DNA from: GCA-2746605 sp963710615
GTDB taxonomy: Bacteria; Bacteroidota; Ignavibacteria; Ignavibacteriales; Melioribacteraceae
DNA: 64,000 bases
Assembly (NCBI GenBank): GCA_963710615.1
Contig: CAVQBF010000012.1
Location: forward strand, 38,958 to 102,957
Direction: 5' to 3'
Within the stretch, counting starts at the first letter, position 1. Every line of letters starts with the position of its first letter. The translations under genes and the position numbers were made by a program. Under the pieces are notes generated by a model, which was not told where the DNA came from, searched no databases, and saw nothing but the letters and a program-made list of their open reading frames with translations. Positions 8,172 to 17,221 of this stretch are shown here, piece by piece.

Positions 8172-10175
8172 CTATTTCAGCAAAACTAATTTTAATGTTT
8201 TGATCAGATTACCTGCTGAAATCTGTGAGAAATAAATCCCAGACGGTAAATCTGAAGCATCAAATTGTAATTGATATTTGCCTGCAGAATAATTTCTTTT
8301 ATCAAAAGCAACAACCTCTTTACCCGTAATATCAAAAATCTTTATCCAAACTTCAGATTTTTGATTAAGTTGAAATTCTAAAGTAGTTGTAGGATTAAAT
8401 GGGTTTGGATATGCAGCAAATAATTCATACTTATTCTCTATATTTGACTCATCAACAGAAGTAAGAATTTTTGTACGGAATGAAATAGTTTGATGCTTAC
8501 CAAATGTATAACCATCAGTAGTTGATAAACCATCTTTAAGGTAAATAAAATATTGATTATTCTCTGCGAGCGAATTCGTTGGTGTAAACCTTATTATTCC
8601 ATCCTCATAATCTTTACTGCTAACTGAAACACTTATTGCATTTGAGTCTTGATCAACAAAAGAAATATTTCCTCCAAGAGAGTTACTTGCAATAGGACCA
8701 TCAAATATTAATTCTATTGTTACATCTGTTGCAATATCAATTGCACCATCATTTGGATAAGTTTCAAGCAGTGATAAGTTATCAGAAGCTTTAGTGAAAA
8801 AACTAAATCTGAAATCGTTATTAAGTTCTACGTCCCAAATACTTGATGCCTGCTTAAAGATTGTTATACTATAATTGGTCTGAGGTGAAAATGGGACCAA
8901 TGGTTTATAATATAAGGTCCTTCCTGCATCATCCCAAGAAATAGTTCCGACAAAGTTTGGAGTAATTGAGAATGCATCTTTTACAGATTCTTGATTCATT
9001 GGATGAGTAAATTCAATTTGTATTACTTTTGTTAAATATGCACTATCTTGTTCACTAGCAGGAAAAGTTGATACAATTTCCGGAGCTGTACTGGTATCCC
9101 ATTTTAAACTGAATGTTTTATCTCTAAGAACTTGAAGTCTATTAATTAACTGTGTGCCTGGGCATGCTGTGCCTCCGCCACTTTGCCCGTGTCCGTCAAT
9201 ATTATCGTTAACTCTTTCAATTGCAGCATGATAGCTCTCGCCAAGCGGATCGATTCCATATTTATCACATAAAAAAGCGGAAATTTCAGCCATCTTATCA
9301 AGTCCCATATCACTTGGAATACTTGAGACATAATTACCAATAAAGCAAATGCCAGCAGTATTACCATTTTTACCAGAGTTATGAGCTCCCATTACATTTT
9401 CTTCATTCTCCGATTTCCATGCTCTGCCCTTATACAAAACACCATTTGGATCAACAAGCCAATTATAACCAATATCATCCCAGCCATTGCTGTTTACATG
9501 ATAATCCCAATATGAACGGACTACTGCTGCAAAGTCATTGGAAGTCGTACTGCCTGCGCTGTGATGAATAATCAAATGAGTTACGTTAGTTAATGTTCTT
9601 GAACTCACATGTTCGGATTGAGGACAACCCCAATCTTTCCTGCTAACATATACCGGTCTTTCAATTCCATCGCTAATCTTGTCTAAATGCGAGTTGTTCT
9701 TATTTTTATTGATCTGCTTTTCTTCAGTATTACCTGGACTAATAAAACTAAATTTAAGCTCTTTCAAATTTGTAAACTCGCTCACTTTAAACTGTAAATA
9801 TTCATTTTCTTTGGATACGAAGTTTAAAGCGGCTAGAAATATATTTCCTTCACTTCCCTCTTCTTCTCGATTTACGTAAATCCAATCTCCCCAATTATTA
9901 CCATCTTTTGAGACACGTAAATAAAAATTAGATGAGATATTTGGTGAAATAAATTCTGCTTTAAAGCCAATGGCAATAAATGGCTCAGCATTTTTTAATG
10001 GTATTTCAATTATATCTGATTGATATTCTACAGTTGCTATTTTCGCAATACTATTAGACATTGAGTAGACTAGCTTTTTATTTTCAATATCTCTGCCCTC
10101 TAGTTTACTAAATAATATCAAAATGATAAATAATGCTAATGTTGTTTTCATACTAAATTGGGGTAATAATTTCAT
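8172..10175 (-). CDS. T9SS-exported N-acetylmuramoyl-L-alanine amidase (Amidase_2/PGRP type) with Ig-like domains
   Basis: A 667-residue exported protein. A GGAAA six bases before the ATG at 10175 supports this start; hydrophobic signal at residues 9-27. Residues 175-350 form an Amidase_2/PGRP domain: 'HLIIHHSAGS' (zinc His204), 'IGYNWLVDPNGVLYKGR', 'DGHGQSGGGTACPG' (zinc His329 and Cys338). This family cuts the amide bond between MurNAc and the L-Ala of peptidoglycan stems. Residues 365-575 hold two Big_5-like Ig folds ('PASEQDSAYLTKVIQIEFTH', 'PNDGAIDIATDVTIELIFD'), and the last 80 residues are a T9SS sorting domain ('YPNPFNPTTT', ending 'LKLVLLK'). Last gene of the cell-wall operon, 30 bases after the small lipoprotein gene. 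T9SS export implies action on the cell surface or on other cells' walls rather than on its own sacculus. Confidence 0.9.
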   Translation of the reverse strand: MKLLPQFSMKTTLALFIILILFSKLEGRDIENKKLVYSMSNSIAKIATVEYQSDIIEIPLKNAEPFIAIGFKAEFISPNISSNFYLRVSKDGNNWGDWIYVNREEEGSEGNIFLAALNFVSKENEYLQFKVSEFTNLKELKFSFISPGNTEEKQINKNKNNSHLDKISDGIERPVYVSRKDWGCPQSEHVSSRTLTNVTHLIIHHSAGSTTSNDFAAVVRSYWDYHVNSNGWDDIGYNWLVDPNGVLYKGRAWKSENEENVMGAHNSGKNGNTAGICFIGNYVSSIPSDMGLDKMAEISAFLCDKYGIDPLGESYHAAIERVNDNIDGHGQSGGGTACPGTQLINRLQVLRDKTFSLKWDTSTAPEIVSTFPASEQDSAYLTKVIQIEFTHPMNQESVKDAFSITPNFVGTISWDDAGRTLYYKPLVPFSPQTNYSITIFKQASSIWDVELNNDFRFSFFTKASDNLSLLETYPNDGAIDIATDVTIELIFDGPIASNSLGGNISFVDQDSNAISVSVSSKDYEDGIIRFTPTNSLAENNQYFIYLKDGLSTTDGYTFGKHQTISFRTKILTSVDESNIENKYELFAAYPNPFNPTTTLEFQLNQKSEVWIKIFDITGKEVVAFDKRNYSAGKYQLQFDASDLPSGIYFSQISAGNLIKTLKLVLLK

Positions 10176-10205
10176 TTAATTTCCAATAATTTTTTATATT
10201 CTAAA

Positions 10206-10547
10206 TCAATCGCATGATCTGTTTGGCATAAACTCAATAAACTTACTTACAACCAAGAATTTTCGCTTCCCTTCACCTTCAATTTTGTCACGATCAATAA
10301 ATTTTCCATTTACTCTGACTAAAATTTCTTGTCCGTCAGTTTCAGCAATTTCTAAATATTTTTTTTCCATCGTAATATAGTCACCTTCCATTGCAACGGG
10401 ATATTTTTCTTTAGTATCGCAGTCAATAAAAATTGCAGCATCGGCTAAATATGAGAAATATCCTTGATGATGATTTTTATTCTCATTAGTAAAAGATGCG
10501 CATGAAAACAAGAGACTCAGCATTAACATTATGATTACTTTATTCAT
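10206..10547 (-). CDS. Small lipoprotein resembling the C-terminal domain of NlpE
   Basis: A 113-residue lipoprotein. The ATG at 10547 is chosen because AAGG lies about 8 bases upstream; a TTG five codons earlier would put that site inside the gene. Signal peptide and lipobox are clear (MLSLLFSC, lipidated Cys near residue 16). The mature part 'GYFSYLADAAIFIDCDT' ... 'YPVAMEGDYITMEKKYL' ... 'VSKFIEFMPNRSC' resembles the C-terminal OB-like domain of NlpE/CutF-type lipoproteins, in which a Cys-bearing 'ADAA.F.DC..G..YPVA.EG.Y' core is typical; this is from memory. Two Cys (in 'FIDCDT' and 'NRSCD') could form a disulphide. It sits between two secreted amidases. A role as an envelope-stress or surface-sensing lipoprotein is inference. 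Confidence 0.65.
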   Translation of the reverse strand: MNKVIIMLMLSLLFSCASFTNENKNHHQGYFSYLADAAIFIDCDTKEKYPVAMEGDYITMEKKYLEIAETDGQEILVRVNGKFIDRDKIEGEGKRKFLVVSKFIEFMPNRSCD

Positions 10548-10610
10548 TAATTTTACCTTCAATAAATCGAATAGTTAAAAACTACTTTTCTTAATTTTTA
10601 TAAATTAATT

Positions 10611-12989
10611 TTACTTTAAAATTATCATCTTCTTAGTTTCGATAAAGTCACCATATTGCATTTGATAATAATACACACCGCTTGTTAGTTTCGTTGCGTC
10701 AAATGAGACCTTATAATTCCCAGCATGCTGAGCTTTATTTACAAGAGTCTGGACTTCTCTTCCCAGTATATCAAAAATCTTAATTGAAACATTCTGCAAT
10801 TGTGCATTGTTCTGTAAAGCTGATATTCTGTATTCTATAGTAGTTGTAGGATTAAATGGATTCGGATAATTTTGTTCCAAGCTTATTTTATTAGGTATGC
10901 TTGCAGTGAGATTTTCTGTATCTGTACTTACATCTGTCAGAGCTGCGTCAAAAAACAATAAACCGTAATCTGCACCATCTTCATTTTGAGTGATTACAAT
11001 ACTATGAAATTTAGCAATGTCTGAATATGCGCCTAAATCAACGTCAACAAACTTCCAGCCGGTCCAATCTAGAGTATCTGCAATAATTGGAATATTCGTT
11101 CCCGAATTGTTTCTAAACCAAAATTCTAAAATATTAAAACTCCAATCGCCAAATACCCACATTCCAAACGGAGTAGGCATTGAACTAAATTCCGGCTCCA
11201 AAGTATTATAAACTCTACAAACACCACCACTATCATCATCAAAAACATATCTCAATCTTGCAGCAAAATTTTGATCGATAGCTTTTTTAGATGATTGACC
11301 AAATACTGTATTGTCTGAATCAATCCCAGTAGTAGAGCCGCTTTGTTCCGGCTGCCACCAAATTGAGAGATCCTCAAAATCCAAAAATGAATTACCCTCT
11401 TTTACAATATTTGGTTCTGTAGTAAAAACAATCGCAGTATCACTTTCTAATATTGAACCTTCTATGTCCTTAATTCCCTTTAAAAGTTTCACTTGATAAC
11501 TTGAATTACTAGCTAAAGGATCTCTCGGTTCAAATATTATCCACCCATTTTCATAATCAAACTCATCCAAATATGGAGTTACTGCATTACCTTCAAGATC
11601 TGCTAAAGCAACTTTTCCACCAAGACTTGAATTATCAATTGGGGCATCAAATTGAACTTTTATTTTTACCGTTCTACTAATATCTACTGCATTTTGCTGC
11701 GGATAACATTTCACAAGGCTTAGTGCAGATCTTGTGCTAAATGAAGAACTGAAAGGCTGTTCGATAAAAACATTCCAGGCACTCATTGCAAAACTATTTA
11801 CTGAGATTTGATATGTTGTGCCACTTTCAAGAAAATCATCCGGAGAAAATATCATTCGTCTATCATTGGATTCCCATGTAAAAGTTCCTACTACATTGGG
11901 AGTAATTGAAAATGATTGTTCCACTGAGACTCGGTCCATCTTAACACTAAATTCAATAATGATGTCAGAATCTAATCTTACATTTGTGGCTTGTTGAGGT
12001 GAATAATTTGTAATAATCGGCGCTGATGAATCCGGTTTTGGTTCCAGATATCGATCTGCAAAAGTTGTTTTATTACCTGCTACAACAACAGATTTCACAG
12101 TATCTGTTTCGTGATCTTGAGCCTCTAAAATTAAATCGTAAGTTCCAGGTGCCAGCTCATCAAACATAAAAAATCCATTATTCGATTCATCTCCATTATA
12201 AACAATACCATCAGGTAATAATGTTACTTTTATCGAGTTTAAAGGTCTTTTGTTATCTCCCAGAGAAGTAATATAAAAATAATCAGGTTCATCATAAGGA
12301 TCTCTTAGAATTCCAGCAATTTCACCGTTGCTAAACGGAGTAAGATTGTAATAATCAATAAATGCCTTTGCAATTGCCCAAGCTTCGTGTTTTAAGTAAG
12401 CATCATTTTTTAAACGCCATGATTCGGGGATGTAATCATGAAAAGAACCTTCAGAAAGAGTACCTGGCATAGCAAGATTTCTTAACACCCCTAAATTAAA
12501 CCCTAAAAATGACATGTCACCACGCGAATATTTGGTCGTAGTTCTGTGTGCTTGAAATATTGTGGTTGCCATAATTTCGCACATTTCTTTCGCTTCCGGA
12601 TAAACAGGTGCTCCGTTTGTTTCTTTATAAAGCATTAATGTATAATTTGCTGTACCCTGAAATCCATTACTGTGTATTGAGTGAAAAAAATCTGCATCAT
12701 AATTGTTAGCATCAGCAGAAATAGTTGATAAAGGCAGATCGTCAGATGTTCTGTTTTGTGTCCTTGACATTCTAATCTCAGCATTCAGTGATAGGAGAAT
12801 ATCTCTCAAATATAAACCTTTGGTTAGATTACCTTCACTTTCCCAAAAACCCGTAGCCTGAATAAATCTATCATCAGAATCATAACCGCCATGTCCGGGA
12901 TTAATATAAATACGTGTCCCACCAAAATCTTGACTGTAAATTAAATTGATACTCAATACAACTAAGACAAAAATTTTCTTTATCATCAT
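10611..12989 (-). CDS. T9SS-exported N-acetylmuramoyl-L-alanine amidase (Amidase_3 type) with Ig-like domains
   Basis: A 792-residue secreted protein with a signal peptide (MMIKKIFVLVVLSINLIYS) and an AAGG ribosome site upstream. Residues 25-215 are an Amidase_3 domain: 'IYINPGHGGYD' (zinc His33), 'GFWESEGNL' (Glu52), 'FFHSIHSNGF' (His106) and a late Glu in 'GTLSEGSFHDY'. It hydrolyses the MurNAc-L-Ala bond. Next come a carboxypeptidase-regulatory-like fold (about 225-310), two Big_5-like Ig domains (about 320-530), a lectin-like or jelly-roll stretch (about 535-690) and a T9SS sorting domain ('NYPNPFNPTTT' ... 'KKMIILK'). Same domain plan as the downstream amidase but a different catalytic fold, so the two are non-homologous enzymes with the same bond specificity in one operon. 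Ten bases separate it from the upstream propeller gene. Confidence 0.9.
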   Translation of the reverse strand: MMIKKIFVLVVLSINLIYSQDFGGTRIYINPGHGGYDSDDRFIQATGFWESEGNLTKGLYLRDILLSLNAEIRMSRTQNRTSDDLPLSTISADANNYDADFFHSIHSNGFQGTANYTLMLYKETNGAPVYPEAKEMCEIMATTIFQAHRTTTKYSRGDMSFLGFNLGVLRNLAMPGTLSEGSFHDYIPESWRLKNDAYLKHEAWAIAKAFIDYYNLTPFSNGEIAGILRDPYDEPDYFYITSLGDNKRPLNSIKVTLLPDGIVYNGDESNNGFFMFDELAPGTYDLILEAQDHETDTVKSVVVAGNKTTFADRYLEPKPDSSAPIITNYSPQQATNVRLDSDIIIEFSVKMDRVSVEQSFSITPNVVGTFTWESNDRRMIFSPDDFLESGTTYQISVNSFAMSAWNVFIEQPFSSSFSTRSALSLVKCYPQQNAVDISRTVKIKVQFDAPIDNSSLGGKVALADLEGNAVTPYLDEFDYENGWIIFEPRDPLASNSSYQVKLLKGIKDIEGSILESDTAIVFTTEPNIVKEGNSFLDFEDLSIWWQPEQSGSTTGIDSDNTVFGQSSKKAIDQNFAARLRYVFDDDSGGVCRVYNTLEPEFSSMPTPFGMWVFGDWSFNILEFWFRNNSGTNIPIIADTLDWTGWKFVDVDLGAYSDIAKFHSIVITQNEDGADYGLLFFDAALTDVSTDTENLTASIPNKISLEQNYPNPFNPTTTIEYRISALQNNAQLQNVSIKIFDILGREVQTLVNKAQHAGNYKVSFDATKLTSGVYYYQMQYGDFIETKKMIILK

Positions 12990-12998
12990 TATAAAACC

Positions 12999-13928
12999 TT
13001 AATTTTCAAATTGTAATTTTGTAATAAAAATTTCACCATTGTTTGTGTTGTAAACTAAACGACTTCCATCATTCGACCACTCTGCATACATTTCAATTCT
13101 ATCTTTTGTTTTTGTAACATCAAAGGATTCATTTGATTCAATTGAGTAAACTAATATATCTGAAGAAATATAATTGTAACCATTATCCTTATCATTCATG
13201 TAAGAAATAAATTTATCATTCGGTGAGAATTTAGGATAGCGAGCATCTTCAATATTTAGAAGTATATTGCCATCAAGATCACATACAAATGTTCCTCGAT
13301 TTTCAAATGAAAATAAGATTTTATTCCCATCATTTGAAAATGATTCCCAAACATAAACTCCCTCGCCAAGCGGATTTAATATTTTAGTTTCATTACCATC
13401 AACTAAAATCAAATTATTGTCTTCAACATATATTGATCTGCTAGGTTGAGAATTTTTTAATAGTAATTTTTCGCCAATATTTTCTTTTTTCAGAACTGAG
13501 TTTTCTAAGAATAGTAATTCTTTGTTTACCATTTGCTTTGGTAATTTTAATAATCGTTTGTCTTTTTGAATAGTATTCTCAATTCCAGTCTTCAGATCAT
13601 AAAGGTGTAATGAATGATATTTTTTACCGTCTACTAAATCAAATGTCCGATAGACTATTGTTTCAGAATCTAAAATTAACGGATTATAACCGGCTCCATT
13701 TGCTTCTGTGATTATTGAGGATTCGCCCTTTCCCAGTTCATAAGTGAAAAGTCCCTTATATCCGGCAGAACTGAACATTATTTTTGTATCATCTTTACTA
13801 AATTGAGGGTAGAAAGTTTGTTCAACAATATCAAGAGGAACTTTAGTAGTTTCTATAACTTTAACTTTTTGTGCTAATAGCATACTAGAAAAGGAAATAA
13901 ATAGTATTAATATTTTTGTAAATCTCAT
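12999..13928 (-). CDS. Exported TolB-like beta-propeller protein
   Basis: A 309-residue protein with a signal peptide (MRFTKILILFISFSSMLLA). The mature part is made of WD40-like/PD40 (TolB-type) repeats: 'FYPQFSKDDTKIMFSSA', 'FSNDGNKILFSFE', 'YPKFSPNDKFISYMND' and 'YAEWSNDGSRLVYNTNNG', each a blade of the type 'P.wSpDG..i.y'. No catalytic motif. The start overlaps the stop of the preceding gene by 4 bases (ATGA), so the two are translationally coupled. It is probably a periplasmic or surface scaffold or ligand-binding propeller acting with its lipoprotein partner and the neighbouring wall hydrolases; that function is inferred only from context. Confidence 0.78.
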   Translation of the reverse strand: MRFTKILILFISFSSMLLAQKVKVIETTKVPLDIVEQTFYPQFSKDDTKIMFSSAGYKGLFTYELGKGESSIITEANGAGYNPLILDSETIVYRTFDLVDGKKYHSLHLYDLKTGIENTIQKDKRLLKLPKQMVNKELLFLENSVLKKENIGEKLLLKNSQPSRSIYVEDNNLILVDGNETKILNPLGEGVYVWESFSNDGNKILFSFENRGTFVCDLDGNILLNIEDARYPKFSPNDKFISYMNDKDNGYNYISSDILVYSIESNESFDVTKTKDRIEMYAEWSNDGSRLVYNTNNGEIFITKLQFEN

Positions 13929-14989
13929 TGGGTTAATTTCTCTAGGTTAAATGAAAGAATGTTTATCATTCCATTATCGGAAGAATAAGCTAATTTATTA
14001 TTGACTGGAGACCAGTCTGGATTAAATATTTTATTGTTAAAATCTCTGGGAGCACTTATTTTATTAAATGAATTTAAAAATCCAAATTTCAAATTTGATG
14101 AAATAATTTTAATTCCGTCATCTTTACCTTCAGTATATAAGATCAAATTACTTTTGTAGAGCTTACTTACATAAGTGGCATTCTCAAATTGTTTTAAAAT
14201 TTTCCCACTCATATCTAGGACTAAAATTCCATTACTTGCCGTCAACACAAAAACTACTTCCTTATCCTTTGAATATTCACAGCTTATGAATATATAATCT
14301 TTAACTGAGTATTTAATTGTATCCAAAGTTTCTGATGCCCTTATTAGTAAATCATTTTGAACAAAGAAATAGGGGAAGTCGAATTTTGCCGATAAGTTTT
14401 TATTCAATAAATTAAGGTTTGTTGGCTTCTTATTTTCCAGAAAATAAATTGAATTGCCCTTTAATAATAATTGTGATATCCTATTATCGGAGTTGTAGAT
14501 TGTTTCAATTTTATCTTTTGATATAGTGTAACGGTAAATCGAATAAACTTGATCTTTGCGATCTCCTACTACACCTTTATTTCTAAAATATATTTCGTTA
14601 TTATTTTCCGCTATCTGATATCTAAATCCGCATTGAGGCATTTCAATGATTTTTTTAAGATTTTTTTTAATGATGTCATATAGCCAAATTTGTCCATAAT
14701 TATCATTCGTAAATAGTAAATATCTACCGTTTTGAGAAAATTTGGGATTTAGATAAGAACCTGAAGATTTTTCAGTTAGTACTGCTATGTCCTTAATTTC
14801 AACTTTGTAATTAGATGAATTAAAACTTTTTTCATTCTGATCAGAATGTTCCTCCCACTCAGATTCATGTGTTGACTTATGCTCTCCATAATTCTGGTCA
14901 GCAATTACTTTCTCTTCTTGATTGTTATTTCCACATCCTAATAGAGTAATTAATAGAATTAATATTAAATATTTAATAAATGCACTCAT
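13925..14989 (-). CDS. TolB-like beta-propeller lipoprotein
   Basis: A 354-residue lipoprotein: signal peptide followed by the lipobox LLGC (residues 16-19), then an acidic and His-rich linker ('YGEHKSTHESEWEEHSDQ') before the globular part. PD40/TolB-like blades are visible at 'YLNPKFSQNGRYLLFTNDN' near the N-terminus of the domain and 'NPDWSPVNNKLAYSSDNG' at the end. The ATG at 14989 shares its A with the stop of the GH18 gene (TAATG), and the gene overlaps the next one by 4 bases, so three genes are coupled. The linker's His/Asp/Glu content could bind metal, but this is speculation. It is weakly similar in layout to the following propeller protein, possibly an ancient duplication. Function unknown. 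Confidence 0.75.
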   Translation of the reverse strand: MSAFIKYLILILLITLLGCGNNNQEEKVIADQNYGEHKSTHESEWEEHSDQNEKSFNSSNYKVEIKDIAVLTEKSSGSYLNPKFSQNGRYLLFTNDNYGQIWLYDIIKKNLKKIIEMPQCGFRYQIAENNNEIYFRNKGVVGDRKDQVYSIYRYTISKDKIETIYNSDNRISQLLLKGNSIYFLENKKPTNLNLLNKNLSAKFDFPYFFVQNDLLIRASETLDTIKYSVKDYIFISCEYSKDKEVVFVLTASNGILVLDMSGKILKQFENATYVSKLYKSNLILYTEGKDDGIKIISSNLKFGFLNSFNKISAPRDFNNKIFNPDWSPVNNKLAYSSDNGMINILSFNLEKLTQ

Positions 14990-16494
14990 TATTTCACCAC
15001 TAACATTTTTTTAGTTTGAGAAAAATTTCTTTTTCCCGAAAAAACTTTTAAGGTGTAATAGTAAACTCCACTCGATAAATTGGACGCATCAAATTGTACC
15101 TTGTAATTACCTGCGGTCTTATTACCCTCATTTAGGTTAATAATTTCTCTTCCCATAATATCAAAAACGCTCAAACTAACATTTTGGGTTATAGAGTTAT
15201 TTCCATCAAAAATATTTGGAATTGAATATTCAATAGTCGTGGTTGGATTAAAAGGATTTGGATAATTTTGTTCAAGTCTATAATTCTCAGGAAGTATTTT
15301 ACTCCCCTCAACACTCACCGGAATAGTGAATTTTTCTGCAATTAAATCCCAAAGTTCACTTCGCGATCCATCATAACCTAAAGCCCACATTCCAATTCCC
15401 TTTAAATTCTCTTCAATTGCAAGATCATATTTTAATCCCATACTTTGTGCATTATCATACCAGACTTGATGATATGTTGAACCTGATAGATAACTATACC
15501 ATGAATTTTGAAATGTATTAGACCATTTTAATCCATAATTCGCAGCTTCCACTTCAGCATCTCTAAAACGTTTTGAATTTTGAAACGCAATTGTTGCTGA
15601 TCCCTCGTTGGGTGTTGTTGTAGTCCAATGAGGACCAAAATAAGGAACACCCAAAATTAATTTATCCGGATAGAATAAACTTTCCGATGCATATTCTTGA
15701 TTAATTGTATTAAAAATATTGTAAGGTGAATTACTGTTCAAAGGTGCAGTTGGTCCTGCTGTAGAACTCCAGCTACCATAAAAATCATATCCCATTATAA
15801 AGATGTAATCACATGCATTAACTAAACCGTTAAAATCCCAGCCACCCCAATTAACTGCTGGTCCGGCAAAGGAAACCTCTAAATCCGGTGACCATGAATG
15901 AACTGAATCTGTTAATTCCTTCATGAAATTATTTATATTATCTCCTCTATCACTCACATTTATGTGTCCTGCTTCAAAATCTATATTTATTCCATCTAGA
16001 TTATATGCAGTTATGATCGATTTTGTATTCTTTATGAAGTTTAGTCTTGTTGATTCAGTAACAAGTAAATTGTGCATCTCGGTATTAGAAATATCAAAAT
16101 TAATAACGCACATTACAACTTTAACTCCATTTTGATGAGCCTCATTTATTAGATTTGTCCATGGCCAGCCAGCCGGATTAGTTATGCTGCCATTTGCCGT
16201 TACTCCAAAATCAAATGCTGCAATGTGTGAAAGTAAACTATAATCAAAATTGCGGTGTGCATTATTTAAGTATTCCCAATCGGGTAAATAACCAAAAACA
16301 GCTTTTGTTAATTTTTTTTCTACAGTTTTATTTAAAGGGATTATATTTACATGGTTATAAGATTGAGTTTGTTTTTCAATTTTAAGATTTTTATAATTTT
16401 CATACTCAATTTTATGAACACTGGGATGATCTTGACCGAGATAAAGTGATGGTATCACTAGTAAGAATAACATGATATTTTTTAGATAATTCAT
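14989..16494 (-). CDS. T9SS-exported glycoside hydrolase family 18 protein
   Basis: A 501-residue secreted protein, first gene of the operon, with a signal peptide (MNYLKNIMLFLLVIPSLYLG). Residues 63-390 are a GH18 TIM barrel: 'KAVFGYLPDWEY' opens it, the active-site strand is 'YNLDGINIDFEAG' (Asp167, Asp172 and catalytic acid Glu174), followed by 'YIFIMGYDFYGSWSS' and the closing Trp-bearing 'GIGMWALGYDG'. GH18 enzymes cleave beta-1,4 bonds next to GlcNAc in chitin or peptidoglycan by substrate-assisted catalysis. The remainder is a T9SS sorting domain ('NYPNPFNPTTT' ... 'QTKKMLVVK'). Because two amidases lie downstream in the operon, peptidoglycan is the more likely substrate, as for spore-cortex GH18 enzymes; chitin cannot be excluded. 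Confidence 0.9.
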   Translation of the reverse strand: MNYLKNIMLFLLVIPSLYLGQDHPSVHKIEYENYKNLKIEKQTQSYNHVNIIPLNKTVEKKLTKAVFGYLPDWEYLNNAHRNFDYSLLSHIAAFDFGVTANGSITNPAGWPWTNLINEAHQNGVKVVMCVINFDISNTEMHNLLVTESTRLNFIKNTKSIITAYNLDGINIDFEAGHINVSDRGDNINNFMKELTDSVHSWSPDLEVSFAGPAVNWGGWDFNGLVNACDYIFIMGYDFYGSWSSTAGPTAPLNSNSPYNIFNTINQEYASESLFYPDKLILGVPYFGPHWTTTTPNEGSATIAFQNSKRFRDAEVEAANYGLKWSNTFQNSWYSYLSGSTYHQVWYDNAQSMGLKYDLAIEENLKGIGMWALGYDGSRSELWDLIAEKFTIPVSVEGSKILPENYRLEQNYPNPFNPTTTIEYSIPNIFDGNNSITQNVSLSVFDIMGREIINLNEGNKTAGNYKVQFDASNLSSGVYYYTLKVFSGKRNFSQTKKMLVVK

Positions 16495-16627
16495 ATAATT
16501 TTATTTTTTATTTAAAAAAATTTAGTCTATAAAATAACTAATAAGTTATAATTAACAATAGACATAAATAAAATTGCTATATTTAAATCAAATATTTTCA
16601 AATTAATCTAAATAGGAAAGGTTAAAA

Positions 16628-17131
16628 ATGGTCTCTCAAAAAATTGTAGATGCGTTAAACTTGCAGTTAAATAAAGAATTATTCTCATCATATCTTTATC
16701 TCTCAATGTCAGCTTACTTCGACGGTAAAAATTTGTCAGGTATGACACAATGGATGAAACTGCAGTCTCAAGAAGAATATGAACATGCGATGAAATTTTA
16801 CGATTTTATTCTTCGTTTGGGTGGTAAAGTCAAGCTTAGTGCAATTGAAGAACCGCAAATAGATTGGGAATCGCCCAAGAAAGTTTTTGAAGATTCTTTA
16901 CACCACGAGCAATATATATCTAAAAGTATTCATCAACTTATGGATTTGGCAATTGAAGAGGGTCATCATCCAACAAAAAGTTTTTTACAATGGTTTGTCG
17001 ATGAACAAGTAGAAGAAGAAGATTCTGTTCAACAAATCGTAGAAAATTTCAACATGATCGGTGACGATAAAGGTGCTCTATTTATGCTAGACCGAGAACT
17101 CGGTGCAAGAACTGAAGAAACTGCTGAATAA
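16628..17131 (+). CDS. ftnA: Bacterial non-haem ferritin
   Basis: A 167-residue ferritin with a clear ribosome site (AGGAAAGG before the ATG). Ferroxidase residues are in place: Glu near 17 in 'LNKELFSSYLYLSM', 'QSQEEYEHAMKFYDF' (ExxH of the di-iron centre), and 'QWFVDEQVEEEDSV' near 127-137. The length and the ending '...LFMLDRELGAR' are normal for FtnA-type 24-mers that oxidise and store iron in the cytosol. Bacterioferritin is unlikely, as the family signature is FtnA-like. Monocistronic or read through into rpmB; a 24-base palindrome separates the two genes. Confidence 0.95.
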   Translation: MVSQKIVDALNLQLNKELFSSYLYLSMSAYFDGKNLSGMTQWMKLQSQEEYEHAMKFYDFILRLGGKVKLSAIEEPQIDWESPKKVFEDSLHHEQYISKSIHQLMDLAIEEGHHPTKSFLQWFVDEQVEEEDSVQQIVENFNMIGDDKGALFMLDRELGARTEETAE

Positions 17132-17168
17132 TAATTCTATTTCTTTGTAGAAAATTATTTTATTTTAT

Positions 17169-17196
17169 CATAGAAAATAGCTATATTCTATGTTTG
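17169..17196 (+). promoter_or_regulatory. 24-bp near-perfect palindrome overlapping a TAnnTTTG promoter-like box
   Basis: CATAGAA-A-ATAGCTAT-A-TTCTATG (17169-17192) is symmetric except for one A/A position. The 3' arm overlaps TATGTTTG (17189-17196), an exact match to the TAnnTTTG -7 consensus of Bacteroidota. The rpmB start is 26 bases further on. No good -33 element was seen. It could be an operator or the ferritin transcript's end. Confidence 0.35.
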
Positions 17197-17221
17197 AAAT
17201 TTTTAAGATTTGGAGAAAGTG

